Assembly (NCBI RefSeq): GCF_003946395.1
Contig: NZ_RHNZ01000005.1
Coordinates: forward strand, 124,001-188,000
Direction of reading: 5' to 3'
From: Levilactobacillus fuyuanensis
Lineage (GTDB): Bacteria > Bacillota > Bacilli > Lactobacillales > Lactobacillaceae
DNA: 64,000 bases
The notes beneath the pieces were generated by a model that saw nothing but the letters and a program-made list of their open reading frames with translations, was not told where the DNA came from and made no database searches. Within the stretch, counting starts at the first letter, position 1, and every line of letters starts with the position of its first letter. This document shows, in pieces, positions 17,664 to 26,494 of the stretch. Position numbers and translations under genes: made by a program.

Positions 17664-17931
17664 AATCAAACAACGAACGCTAATTTCCATTACCAAGTAG
17701 CGTGTCATCTGTGTGTCAGAAAGTCGGTGGTTGCTGCGAACCGATCAGGGTGATTACGATGAAATACAGTGGAATGTCCTGCTCCGGCAGGCGGATAATA
17801 ACTAGAGCCGTTACCATCTAGTGAGTGGAGTTACTGGGTCTAGAACCAGTGGCTCAAGCTGGGTGGTACCACGGTTGAAGTCTAAATCGTCCCTGTTGCA
17901 ATGTTGATTGCAGCGGGGGCGATTTTTTTAT
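17664..17931 (+). promoter_or_regulatory. T-box riboswitch, probably tyrosine-specific
   Basis: The T-box signature TGGGTGGTACCACGG lies at 17860-17874, followed by a strong terminator (AAATCGTCCCTGTTGCAA pairing with TTGCAGCGGGGGCGATTT, then T7). Stem I includes the distal-loop part GGTTGCTGCGAACC. In the specifier region GATGAAATACAGTGG the triplet TAC (17765-17767) follows GAA, reading as Tyr. The leader would let uncharged tRNA-Tyr permit transcription of the antiporter gene. The Tyr reading is a visual judgement; the T-box itself is certain. Confidence 0.9.
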
Positions 17932-17967
17932 ACATAAATCAGGCATAAACAAAGAGGAGCGATTTTT

Positions 17968-19425
17968 ATGAAAGAACAAAACAAGAGAGCATGGAAGCCA
18001 GTTAGTTTTGGCGAAGCAATGATTATTCTGTTAGCAATGTTATTGATTATGGGTTTGGGCGTTATCAAGTTTGGCTTATCCCCAATGACGCCAGTGTTAT
18101 TGGTCATCGCCTTAGTTATTCTGTGGGCCAAGATTCGTGGGGCCGAATGGGATGACATTCATAATGGGATCATTGAAGGGATTAAAACCGGGATCATTCC
18201 AATCTTCATTTTCATTCTGATTGGGGCGTTGATCAGTGTCTGGATCGCCGCTGGGATTATTCCATCCATGATGGTCTTCGGGTTCCATTTGATTTCAGCA
18301 CAGTGGTTCGTGCCATCCGTCTTCTTAGTTTGTGCTATTGTTGGGACGTCTATCGGGAGTGCTTTTACCATTATCTCCACGATTGGGATTGCCTTGTTCG
18401 GGATGGGAACCACGATGGGCTTTAACCCCGCATTAGTTGCTGGGGCCATCATCTCCGGTGCTATCTTCGGTGATAAGACGTCACCACTGTCCGACTCGAC
18501 CAACCTGGCTTCTGCCATTGCCGAATCCGAATTGTTCGCGCATATCAAGAACTTGATGTGGTCTACGATTCCTGCCTTTCTGGTTTCTCTGGTGCTGTAC
18601 TTCATCTTAGGGACGGGTTCATCCGATGCTAATGCAATGGGCAAGATTAACAAGACCATTGCGACCTTGACCACTAACTTCTCCGTGTCCTGGTGGGCTG
18701 CCTTACCAATCATCGTGATGTTCGTCTGTGCATGGCGGAAGGTTCCCGCTATCGCCACGTTACTGTTAAACGTTGGGTTAGGGATCGTCATGTTATTTAT
18801 CGAAAAGCCATCAACGTCATTGAGCAGTGTTGCCACGATGATCGAATCTGGTTTCGTTTCTAAGACTGGTAATGCCAGTGTTGATGCTTTACTCTCTCGT
18901 GGTGGGATTAGCGCCATGATGTCTACAGTTTCTCTGATTATCTTGACGCTGACTTTAGGTGGTCTGTTGATGAAGTTCAACATTATTCAAACGGCAATGG
19001 TGCCATTGGCCCAACGCCTGAAGAATACTGGTTCCGTTGTCACTGCCGCTATTCTTTCCGGGATTGGCGTGAACATCTTCGTTGGGGAACAATACCTCTC
19101 AGTTATCTTACCTGGGAAAGCCTTCAAGCAAACCTTTAACGACCGGGGCTTGGACAACTTGGCCTTGAGCCGGGTCCTTGAAGATGGTGGGACTGTTATT
19201 AACTACTTGATACCATGGGGTGTTGCCGCTGTCTTCGCAGCCAACACACTGGGTGTCTCCACGTTGGCATACCTGCCATTCTGTTTCTTCAGTCTCCTGT
19301 CACCGATCTTCTCCATCCTCAGTGGGTTCACTGGCATTGGGCTGAAGCGCCTGCCATCAGCTGATGACAGCAGTGCAACTGCCGCAACCGTTGCGACACA
19401 AGCACGTGAAGGCCAAGGTGCCTAA
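17968..19425 (+). CDS. nhaC: NhaC-family antiporter under T-box control
   Basis: Twelve-helix membrane protein of 485 residues in the NhaC (Na+/H+ antiporter) family, with typical stretches such as GDKTSPLSDSTNLAS (ion-binding region) and the helix-breaking GTSIGSAFT. The ATG follows GAGGAGCG. Since its leader is a T-box that reads as Tyr, the substrate may be tyrosine-linked; T-box-controlled NhaC/YheL-type proteins are known to be predicted tyrosine transporters, and in L. brevis an NhaC-type gene accompanies tyrosine decarboxylation. Here no decarboxylase is next to it. Transport of tyrosine, or pH/Na+ balance during amino-acid use, are both possible. Confidence 0.85.
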   Translation: MKEQNKRAWKPVSFGEAMIILLAMLLIMGLGVIKFGLSPMTPVLLVIALVILWAKIRGAEWDDIHNGIIEGIKTGIIPIFIFILIGALISVWIAAGIIPSMMVFGFHLISAQWFVPSVFLVCAIVGTSIGSAFTIISTIGIALFGMGTTMGFNPALVAGAIISGAIFGDKTSPLSDSTNLASAIAESELFAHIKNLMWSTIPAFLVSLVLYFILGTGSSDANAMGKINKTIATLTTNFSVSWWAALPIIVMFVCAWRKVPAIATLLLNVGLGIVMLFIEKPSTSLSSVATMIESGFVSKTGNASVDALLSRGGISAMMSTVSLIILTLTLGGLLMKFNIIQTAMVPLAQRLKNTGSVVTAAILSGIGVNIFVGEQYLSVILPGKAFKQTFNDRGLDNLALSRVLEDGGTVINYLIPWGVAAVFAANTLGVSTLAYLPFCFFSLLSPIFSILSGFTGIGLKRLPSADDSSATAATVATQAREGQGA

Positions 19426-19608
19426 GTAACTGAATCTGTGCTATAAAGTCGCCTGCAACTGAGAATATATGAATCTCCATCTTTAAAATCATGTCAGCAA
19501 TGTACTACCAAACGTGTGGGCATCCGTGAACGACTAGACGTCGCGGACTGAATGTAGACAGAGCTGCCGTGATAGTTGATTAATATTTACGGTTAAACAG
19601 TTTGTTTA

Positions 19609-19800
19609 GCCGGAGGAGGCCAGAGATGGAGTCAGCCGTGACGATGATGTTAGCCCGGGTGATTGATTCTTCCCGGGATTACATCATGGGATGCGTTTGT
19701 AAACTCGCATGGGTTTTGCGAGGTTTCAAACCAAGCCGGAAGCCCGTACTTTGGCTGTAGGCGGTCCCCACAGCAGACGGAATTTCTGGCAGCCGCAGGC
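19609..19800 (+). repeat. Structured repeat family B, copy B1
   Basis: Core from GCCGGAGGAGGCCAG to GCAGCCGCAGGC. Hairpins: ATGATGTTAGCCCGGG with CCCGGGATTACATCAT; GTTTGTAAACTCGC with GCGAGGTTTCAAAC; and AGCCCGTACTTTGGCT. The flanks also pair imperfectly (ACGGTTAAACAGTTTGTT with GACAACTTTTACCACCGT). It lies between nhaC and the convergent mntR; the rest of gap 19426-19858 shows nothing. Confidence 0.85.
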
Positions 19801-19838
19801 GACAACTTTTACCACCGTTATATAAATCGTATCCTCTG

Positions 19839-19870
19839 GAAGGCGTGAGCAAAGTGGCTCACGCCTTTTT
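19839..19870 (+). terminator. Terminator overlapping the end of mntR
   Basis: Stem AAGGCGTGAGC / GCTCACGCCTT with T5 on the plus strand; its right arm includes the mntR stop codon. It would end plus-strand transcripts coming from nhaC or B1. Confidence 0.75.
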
Positions 19871-20506
19871 CGTGTAGATGTAGTCCGCAGCCTGGTCGTT
19901 GAGGGTGTACGCGCGTTGCTGGGCATCCTCTAAGTAGAGCAGGTTGAGACTGGTGTCCGCCTTGGTGACTCGAAGTGGGACGCCGAAAGGAAGGCCCAGA
20001 TGCTGCAGGTAATCGACTAGTGCGGCCGACTCCAAGTAACTGGTGAGAACAACGGTCGTCGGCACACTAACAGCGCTTAGACGCGTGATGGGGTGGTCAT
20101 TAAGAATCTGGTCAGGACGAAGACTGCCGCCAAATGGACTGCGCTGTGGATCGTTGAGATAGTGGTTAAGTGCCAGCGCTGTCTCGCTATTCAGGTCGGC
20201 TGCCATGCTCCAGGCTTGTTCTGGGACCGCAATCAATGGCAGATGAAGTTTCTGTACGAGAAAGGTCTCACAGAGACGGTAGTGGTGCAGGAGTTGACAA
20301 GCGAGTTGTTCCCCAGTAGTGGTAAGGGTGACGCCAGTATAACGCCGGCGATTGACGAGCCCGGCGCGTTCTAATGACCGCGTCATTTCAGTCACGGTAG
20401 CCGGTGAAACGTTGGCGAAATGAATGATTTGTTTATTGCTAACGCGTGGCCGGGCAAAGTTACACTCAGCAATGATCTTTAAGTAGGTATTTCGATGGTT
20501 CAACAT
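19859..20506 (-). CDS. mntR: DtxR/MntR-family metal-dependent repressor
   Basis: Metalloregulator of 215 residues. The N-terminal winged helix (NKQIIHFANVSPATVTEMTRSLERAGLVNRRR, about 23-54) is followed by the metal-binding dimerisation domain with HHYRLCETFLVQKL, and by a C-terminal SH3/FeoA-like domain (about 140-215), so it is the long DtxR form. Start ATG at 20506 has GGGGAG eight bases upstream. It is divergent from mntH, which makes manganese-dependent repression of mntH the likely role. Iron specificity cannot be excluded. Confidence 0.85.
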   Translation of the reverse strand: MLNHRNTYLKIIAECNFARPRVSNKQIIHFANVSPATVTEMTRSLERAGLVNRRRYTGVTLTTTGEQLACQLLHHYRLCETFLVQKLHLPLIAVPEQAWSMAADLNSETALALNHYLNDPQRSPFGGSLRPDQILNDHPITRLSAVSVPTTVVLTSYLESAALVDYLQHLGLPFGVPLRVTKADTSLNLLYLEDAQQRAYTLNDQAADYIYTKKA

Positions 20507-20839
20507 CCAATCAGCTCCCCATTAATTCTGTAATAGTTAAGTGCCCCTAAAAATTATATTCTCCAAATGAAATTTTAAGGGTTCTGAGTCATGGTTGCAA
20601 CCTTTTCTAGATATCATAGAATTTGGCCAATGAAAGTTTACTTTATTTTATAGACAAAACGTTGAATAATGGGCATTTACCCTTGTTACTGTTTGGGACA
20701 CCAAAAAAACATTTATTACGATATAGTCACGGCTTATACAAATTCAAAATGGTAATCGGCTGGGGATGAAATCGCTTAATCGCCATATTAATATCTTAAT
20801 ATACAAGCATATTAAAGTTAAGGTCGCCTAAAAAAGTAT

Positions 20840-20867
20840 TTGCAAAGGTTAACTTTTACGTTACAAT
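20840..20867 (+). promoter_or_regulatory. mntH promoter with candidate MntR site
   Basis: -35 TTGCAA (20840-20845), 16 bases, -10 TACAAT (20862-20867). The spacer contains the imperfect palindrome AAAGGTTAACTTTT (20844-20857), placed where a repressor would block RNA polymerase. MntR binding is inferred. The rest of the gap 20507-20839 is AT-rich with no gene seen. Confidence 0.55.
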
Positions 20868-20904
20868 GAACCCGTTAGAAATTTTTGAGGAGGAGGCTTT
20901 TAAC

Positions 20905-22488
20905 ATGAGTGACACTGTTAAAAAGCACAAATTGATTGAATATGCCAACGGCCGTTCATTGGAGGAAATAAACGGTACCGTGGCTGTTCCCAAGAATATT
21001 AGTTTTTGGAAGGCATTGTTCATGTACTCTGGGCCTGGCGCATTAGTTGCGGTGGGGTACATGGATCCCGGGAACTGGTCCACATCGATTACCGGTGGGC
21101 AAAACTTCCAGTACCTGCTGATGTCCATCATCTTGATCTCAAGTTTGATCGCGATGTTATTACAATACATGGCGGCTAAACTTGGCATCGTGAGTCAAAT
21201 GGACTTGGCGCAGGCAATTCGGGCGCGGACTAGTAAATCACTGGGGATCGTGCTCTGGATCATGACTGAATTTGCCATCATGGCAACGGATATTGCCGAA
21301 GTCATTGGGGCTGCGATTGCTTTATTCCTGTTATTCCACATTCCATTGGTCATTTCAGTGTTTATCACCGTATTTGATGTTTTGCTATTATTGCTGTTGA
21401 CCAAGATTGGCTTCCGGAAGATCGAAGCAATCGTTGTGTGCCTGATTCTGGTAATTCTGTTAGTCTTCGCTTATCAAGTGGCTTTATCTAAGCCTGACTG
21501 GATGGGTGTCTTTGCTGGGTTAGTTCCTAACGTTAAGACAATCTCATCATCACCAACAATTGGTGGTCAAACGCCAATTAGTGGGGCTTTGGGAATCATT
21601 GGGGCGACGGTTATGCCACATAACCTCTACCTGCACTCTGCGATTTCACAAACGCGTCAAATCAATCACAAGGATGAAGACGACGTTGCTCGGACAGTGA
21701 AGTTTGCCAGCTTGGATTCCAACATTCAACTGACGTTGGCCTTCTTCGTCAACGCTTTGCTATTGATCATGGGGGTTGCCGTCTTCAAGAGCGGTACCGT
21801 CAAGGATCCTTCTTTCTTCGGGTTGTTCCAAGCGCTGTCTGACACCAACACCATGAGCAATGGCTTGTTAGCTGGGGTTGCCAAGACCGGTGTGCTTTCT
21901 ACGCTGTTTGCGGTTGCCTTACTGGCTTCTGGGCAAAACTCCACGATTACCGGGACCTTAACCGGTCAAGTTATCATGGAAGGTTTCGTCCACATGCGGA
22001 TGCCACTATGGTTACGGCGGCTAGTTACCCGGTTGATCTCCGTTATTCCAGTATTGATCTGTGTCATGTTGACCAGTGGCAAGAGTGCCATTGATGAACA
22101 CACAGCGTTAAACGATTTGATGAACAATTCGCAAGTCTTCCTGGCGTTTGCTTTGCCATTCTCGATGTTACCGTTATTGATGATGACGGATAGTAAACTG
22201 GAAATGGGCAAACGGTTCAAGAATTCTTGGTGGATCAAGGGCCTGGGCTGGTTCTCAGTACTCTTGCTGACTGGCTTGAACTTGTACAACATGCCAGCTT
22301 CAATCGTTGCCTTCTTTGGCAATACGCCTTCTGCTAGTCAAACGACGATGGCCAATGTGATTGCCTGGGCCTTGAATGTGGCAATCATTGCATTGCTAGC
22401 TTGGACCGTTTGGGAATTGCATCGCAGTGCTAAGCGGATGGCGCTTGAGGCCGCTACTGATGCTCAGCAACTACACAAGGAGGACTAA
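20905..22488 (+). CDS. mntH: Nramp manganese/H+ transporter
   Basis: Nramp (MntH) divalent metal importer of 527 residues with eleven hydrophobic helices. The helix-1 metal motif is VGYMDPGNW (the DPGN signature) and helix 6 has GATVMPHNLYLHSA with the conserved MPHN. AGGAGGAGG stands before ATG 20905, so an in-frame upstream ATG is not the start. The usp gene begins four bases after the stop, giving an mntH-usp operon, with the divergent mntR as probable regulator. Manganese import matters to lactobacilli for non-enzymatic superoxide defence. Confidence 0.95.
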   Translation: MSDTVKKHKLIEYANGRSLEEINGTVAVPKNISFWKALFMYSGPGALVAVGYMDPGNWSTSITGGQNFQYLLMSIILISSLIAMLLQYMAAKLGIVSQMDLAQAIRARTSKSLGIVLWIMTEFAIMATDIAEVIGAAIALFLLFHIPLVISVFITVFDVLLLLLLTKIGFRKIEAIVVCLILVILLVFAYQVALSKPDWMGVFAGLVPNVKTISSSPTIGGQTPISGALGIIGATVMPHNLYLHSAISQTRQINHKDEDDVARTVKFASLDSNIQLTLAFFVNALLLIMGVAVFKSGTVKDPSFFGLFQALSDTNTMSNGLLAGVAKTGVLSTLFAVALLASGQNSTITGTLTGQVIMEGFVHMRMPLWLRRLVTRLISVIPVLICVMLTSGKSAIDEHTALNDLMNNSQVFLAFALPFSMLPLLMMTDSKLEMGKRFKNSWWIKGLGWFSVLLLTGLNLYNMPASIVAFFGNTPSASQTTMANVIAWALNVAIIALLAWTVWELHRSAKRMALEAATDAQQLHKED

Positions 22489-22491
22489 CTC

Positions 22492-22923
22492 ATGGCAAAA
22501 ACGTTTGAACGGATTTTAGTTGGGGTCGATGACTCTGCGGATGCCTTGTTAGCCTTTAATTATGCGACGCATCAGGCGAAGCGAGACGATGCAGAATTGG
22601 TCATTGTTTCCGTATTGGAAAATGACGATATGAATGTTTATCAGGCGTTGGACTCTGATTACATTCACGGCGAACATCGCGAATTGGAAGAACACGTGGC
22701 AACGTATCAACAGCGGGCTTTCGATGCGGGTGTCGCGCGGGTACGAATGGTCGTTGCCGAGGGTGATCCCGGTGAGACCATCGTCAAAGATGTGATTCCT
22801 CATGTGAAACCGGACCTGCTAATCGTGGGCTCGGAGTCCAAGAAGGGCGTTCGGCGTCACTTTGGGAGCCAAGCTGCCTACATGGCCAAATACGCACCAA
22901 TCTCAGTATTAGTGATCCGCTAA
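22492..22923 (+). CDS. Universal stress protein, mntH operon
   Basis: UspA-family protein of 143 residues with strand RILVGVDDSADALLAFNYA at the N-terminus and a C-terminal VGSESKKGVRRHFGSQAAYM in place of the usual GxxGxxxxxxGS ATP loop. It starts four bases after mntH. A close paralogue follows at 23103; most residues match, mainly differing in the middle region. Role in manganese or acid stress is only suggested by the operon. Confidence 0.9.
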   Translation: MAKTFERILVGVDDSADALLAFNYATHQAKRDDAELVIVSVLENDDMNVYQALDSDYIHGEHRELEEHVATYQQRAFDAGVARVRMVVAEGDPGETIVKDVIPHVKPDLLIVGSESKKGVRRHFGSQAAYMAKYAPISVLVIR

Positions 22924-22942
22924 TAAGTTGACTTATCAAAGT

Positions 22943-22979
22943 CGATAGACCGGTTATGCCCGGTCTACCGGCTTTTTTC
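22943..22979 (+). terminator. Terminator after the first usp
   Basis: Stem TAGACCGG / CCGGTCTA followed by ACCGGC and T6. Confidence 0.75.
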
Positions 22980-23102
22980 GTGGCTAGGGTTGGTGTTGGC
23001 CCGCAACAATATCCCTAAAATGAGTCACTTAATGGTAAATGCGCGTACACTAGCGGCGATAAGAGAGTTAGTCACAAGATTAATTAGAGGGAGGGATGGC
23101 TG

Positions 23103-23534
23103 ATGGCGACCACGTTTAAACGAATTCTAGTTGGTGTCGATGATTCCAAGGATGCGCTGTTAGCATTTGATTACGCCATTTATTTAGCGAAACGTGATGA
23201 CGCGGAGTTGGTAATTGCCTCGGTATTAGAGAACCAACAGATGAATATTTATCAGACGTTAGACACGGACTTTATTCACGGTGAATATGCTGACCTGGAA
23301 AATCACGTGCGGGAATACAAGAAGCAGGCGCGTGAGGCTGGTGTGGCAGACGTTCGCATGATGGTGGCCGAGGGTGAACCCGGCGAGACAATCGTTAAGG
23401 ACGTAATTCCGGCAGTGGACCCGGACCTGTTGATCGTGGGGTCGCTGGCTAAGAAGGGTGTTAGTCGCCACTTCGGTAGCCAGGCGGCTTATATGGCGAA
23501 GTACTCGCCGGTATCGGTGTTAGTGGTTCGATAG
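23103..23534 (+). CDS. Universal stress protein, tandem paralogue
   Basis: UspA-family protein of 143 residues, clearly a duplicate of the 22492 gene (RILVGVDDSKDALLAFDYA; VGSLAKKGVSRHFGSQAAYM; same C-terminus APVSVLVVR-like ending). It has its own ribosome-binding site (GAGGGATGG), and a terminator lies between it and the first copy, so it may be transcribed separately. Function unknown beyond the family. Confidence 0.9.
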   Translation: MATTFKRILVGVDDSKDALLAFDYAIYLAKRDDAELVIASVLENQQMNIYQTLDTDFIHGEYADLENHVREYKKQAREAGVADVRMMVAEGEPGETIVKDVIPAVDPDLLIVGSLAKKGVSRHFGSQAAYMAKYSPVSVLVVR

Positions 23535-23569
23535 ACTTGCCACCTGCGACCAAATTGGGTAAAAGTGTC

Positions 23570-23759
23570 GCCTATGGCTGCCAGAGACTCCACCTGCTGT
23601 GGGGACCGGTCCAAGCCAAAGAGCGGTCTTGGACCTCGACTTGAAACCTCGCCAAAATCGCGAGTTTCCAAGTTCGTCCCATGGTGTAAGAACGGGAAGA
23701 ACCAAGCACCCGCCCTAACACCATTTGCACGGCTGGTTCCATCTCTGGCCGCCTTCGGC
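23570..23759 (-). repeat. Structured repeat family B, copy B2
   Basis: Reverse-oriented copy. On the minus strand it has GGTCCAAG-ACCGCTCTTTGG-CTTGGACC (perfect 8-bp stem), AACTTGGAAACTCGC with GCGAGGTTTCAAGT, and ATGGTGTTA...TTACACCAT. It lies between the convergent usp and guaC genes. Confidence 0.85.
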
Positions 23760-23823
23760 TATCGTTTGTCGCTGATGGTCATGAGGGTTGCGATGTATCG
23801 TCAGTAGCAACAGTGCCTAGTAA

Positions 23824-23872
23824 AAAAGCTACCCCCTGAAAATCAGTTAGATGCTGGTCTTCAGGGGTAGCT
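23824..23872. terminator. Bidirectional terminator between usp and guaC
   Basis: Long stem AAAGCTACCCC(C)TGAA / TTCAGGGGTAGCTTT; the minus strand ends in a T6 run. It terminates guaC and can serve the plus strand as well. Confidence 0.8.
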
Positions 23873-23923
23873 TTGTGTGTGATTTTAGAGTATTTCATTG
23901 GAGCACTGGGTTAGGTGAAACGA

Positions 23924-24910
23924 TTAGTAGCTATCGCCGTTCATGATGGAGCTCTTGACGATGACGTAGTCCACGGTCCGGATGTCTAGTAAGTTGCGGC
24001 CACCGGCGTAGGAGATTGAGGACTGGAGGTCTTCTTGCATCGCGTTGAGTGTATCGGCGATGTCGCCACGGAATGGCACTAACATCTGCTTACCTTCAAC
24101 GTTCCGGTAGGCACCTTTTTGTTTCTCGGATGCGGAGCCCCAGTATTGCTTGAAGGTGCGGCCGTCGATGGTTAGCAGGCTACCAGGTGATTGTTGGTGA
24201 CCGGCAAGCATTGAACCGATCATGACCATGCTGGCGCCGAAACGTACGGACTTAGCAATGTCACCGTTGTAACGAATTCCACCATCGGCGATGATTGGCT
24301 TCCGGGCAGCCTTGGCACAGAGCCGCAGGGCGGCCAGTTGCCAGCCCCCGGTCCCAAAGCCAGTCTTGAGCTTGGTGATGCAGGCCTTACCCGGGCCAAT
24401 GCCAACTTTGGTAGCGTCAGCACCAGCGTTTTCGAGTTCACGGACGGCTTCAGGCGTGCCTACGTTACCGGCAATGACGAAGCTGTCAGGGAGCTTATCC
24501 TTGATCTGCTTGATCATGCGAATCACGGCATCGCTGTGGCCGTGGGCAATATCAATCGTGATATATTCGGGAACTAAATTAGCGGCAGCCAGTTCGTCGA
24601 TAAAGGCATGTTCGTCGGCTTTGACCCCGACACTAATGGAAGCAAATAGTGATTTCTCGTGCATCCGTTCGATGAAGCCCCGACGTTCCTGGGGTTGGAA
24701 ACGGTGCATGACGTAGAAGTAGTCGTTTTGGGCAAGCCAGACGGCCAATGGTTCGTTGATGACCGTTTCCATGTTGGCAGGGACCACGGGAATCTTGAAG
24801 CGGTGGGGGCCAAATTCGATGCTCGTATCGGCCTCGTGACGGCTTTCAATGATACATTTGTTGGGAATCAGTTGGATATCTTCGTAATCAAATACTTCAG
24901 CAGGATGCAT
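23924..24910 (-). CDS. guaC: GMP reductase
   Basis: Reductively deaminates GMP to IMP with NADPH. The 328-residue protein is the short Gram-positive GMPR type: TIM barrel with substrate loop [13 protein letters not shown] including the catalytic Cys, then [20 protein letters not shown] (phosphate site) and MIGSMLAGH. It lies 24 bases after purA on the same strand, forming a purA-guaC operon that routes GMP to IMP to AMP. It lacks the CBS domains of IMP dehydrogenase, which separates it from guaB. Confidence 0.95.
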   Translation of the reverse strand: MHPAEVFDYEDIQLIPNKCIIESRHEADTSIEFGPHRFKIPVVPANMETVINEPLAVWLAQNDYFYVMHRFQPQERRGFIERMHEKSLFASISVGVKADEHAFIDELAAANLVPEYITIDIAHGHSDAVIRMIKQIKDKLPDSFVIAGNVGTPEAVRELENAGADATKVGIGPGKACITKLKTGFGTGGWQLAALRLCAKAARKPIIADGGIRYNGDIAKSVRFGASMVMIGSMLAGHQQSPGSLLTIDGRTFKQYWGSASEKQKGAYRNVEGKQMLVPFRGDIADTLNAMQEDLQSSISYAGGRNLLDIRTVDYVIVKSSIMNGDSY

Positions 24911-24934
24911 GTAAGGTCACTCCTCGTTCGTGAA

Positions 24935-26221
24935 TTAGGCGTTCCAGACGTCTTGCAAAATGTTCGTTTGTTCGCGGTCAGGGCCGACGGAAAGGGTCGC
25001 GATATCGACGCCGACCAATTCAGCCAAGCGCTTGACGTAGTTTTGGGCGTTAACGGGCAGGTCTTCTACTGAGTGGCAGTGCGTGATGTTTTCAGTCCAA
25101 CCTGGGAATTCTTCGTAAATAGGTTGGCAAGCATCGAGATCGACCAGACTAGCTGGGTAATGGTAGATGGTTTCACCATTGAGTTCGTAAGCTTTGCAGA
25201 TCTTGACGGTTTCCAGACCAGTCAGGACGTCCAGACAGTTTAAGGATAGGCTGGTCAAGCCGGAAACCCGCTTGGCGTGACGCAGGACAACACTGTCAAA
25301 CCAACCGATTCGACGGGGACGCTTGGTAACGGTCCCATATTCGTGGCCGGTCTCGCGGATGGTATCACCAATCTCATCAAATAATTCAGTTGGGAATGGG
25401 CCATCGCCGACGCGAGACGTGTAAGCCTTGCAGACACCGACAACGTGGTCGATCTTGGTTGGCCCCACACCAGCACCGATGGTTACCCCACCAGCAACGG
25501 GATTCGATGACGTGACGAAGGGATACGTTCCGTGGTCGATGTCCAACATGACACCCTGGGCACCTTCGAACAGCACGTTCTTGCCGGCATCTAAAGCGTC
25601 GTTGATGACAACGGACGTGTCAGTCACGTGAGCTTTGATCTGTTGACCGAGTGCGTAGTATTTTTCAAAAATTTCATTAAAGTCTAACGGTTCTTCATTG
25701 TAGAGTTTCGTTAAGACATTGTTCTTTTCAATTAAGTTTTGCCGGAGCTTGTCGGCAAAGATATCGTGGTCGAGCAGGTCGGCCACCCGGATACCGATAC
25801 GTTCAGCCTTATCCATGTAGGCGGGACCGATACCCTTGTTGGTCGTCCCGATTTTATTTTCCTTCATCTTTTCTTGCGCTTGATCCAGCAAGATGTGGTA
25901 AGGCAGAATCACGTGAGCTCGGTCGGAAATCCGGAGATTATCCGTGGCTACGCCGTTTTCATGCAGATATTCGAGTTCTTGAACCAATGATTGGGGGTTC
26001 AAGACGACACCGTTACCGATGACACTGGTCTTGTCGGCGTAGAAGATCCCTGAAGGAATCAGTCGCAGTTTAAACGTTTGACCATTGAAGACAATAGTAT
26101 GACCGGCGTTGTCACCACCTTGGTAGCGGGCAATGACATCAGCCTTCTCACTCAGAAAATCCGTGATCTTTCCTTTACCTTCGTCGCCCCATTGGCTACC
26201 AACTACTACTGTTGATGACAT
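24935..26221 (-). CDS. purA: Adenylosuccinate synthetase
   Basis: Couples IMP and aspartate with GTP to form adenylosuccinate, first step from IMP to AMP. The 428 residues match the family, with [14 protein letters not shown] (GTP loop, Asp/His catalytic region GDNAGHT), [19 protein letters not shown], and the C-terminal [11 protein letters not shown] and SVGPDR. It heads the operon with guaC and is divergent from purB, the next enzyme, with PurBox-like sites between. Confidence 0.97.
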   Translation of the reverse strand: MSSTVVVGSQWGDEGKGKITDFLSEKADVIARYQGGDNAGHTIVFNGQTFKLRLIPSGIFYADKTSVIGNGVVLNPQSLVQELEYLHENGVATDNLRISDRAHVILPYHILLDQAQEKMKENKIGTTNKGIGPAYMDKAERIGIRVADLLDHDIFADKLRQNLIEKNNVLTKLYNEEPLDFNEIFEKYYALGQQIKAHVTDTSVVINDALDAGKNVLFEGAQGVMLDIDHGTYPFVTSSNPVAGGVTIGAGVGPTKIDHVVGVCKAYTSRVGDGPFPTELFDEIGDTIRETGHEYGTVTKRPRRIGWFDSVVLRHAKRVSGLTSLSLNCLDVLTGLETVKICKAYELNGETIYHYPASLVDLDACQPIYEEFPGWTENITHCHSVEDLPVNAQNYVKRLAELVGVDIATLSVGPDREQTNILQDVWNA

Positions 26222-26278
26222 AACAACACCTCATTACTTTATTTTGCTAGGCCGAACACCCAGCAAGAATAAGTGTAA

Positions 26279-26291
26279 CAAGTTCGGAATT
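26279..26291. promoter_or_regulatory. PurBox-like site 1
   Basis: Minus strand AATTCCGAACTTG fits the PurR box AWWWCCGAACWWT at all but the last position. It lies about 60 bp before the purA start. Confidence 0.55.
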
Positions 26292-26303
26292 AAAAAGCAA
26301 CCG

Positions 26304-26316
26304 AAAAACGAACTAT
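26304..26316. promoter_or_regulatory. PurBox-like site 2
   Basis: AAAAACGAACTAT differs from the PurR box at one position. It is in opposite orientation to site 1, 12 bp away, as expected for paired PurBoxes. Confidence 0.5.
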
Positions 26317-26443
26317 TTTTATATTTATATTCAATAAAGTTCTACTTATTTCTATATAAAACTAATTATCCCCTAGTTGCATTCAAAATGACTAGCTAAA
26401 ATGGGATAATCTATGGTATGATTACTTGCGGAGCAACATAAGC

Positions 26444-26468
26444 TATAATTTAAATAATGTTCGGGTTT
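26444..26468 (+). promoter_or_regulatory. purB -10 box and PurBox-like site 3
   Basis: -10 TATAAT (26444-26449) followed by AATGTTCGGGTTT (26456-26468), whose reverse complement matches the PurR box except at one position. It would overlap the transcription start of purB. Confidence 0.5.
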
Positions 26469-26494
26469 TAGTCCGTATTTATAGGAGGAAACGC

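Noticed and set aside
18159-18983. 274-codon minus-strand frame
   Set aside because: Antisense to nhaC; composition of a shadow frame.
23489-23807. Frames across repeat B2
   Set aside because: They result from the GC-rich structured repeat; no ribosome sites.
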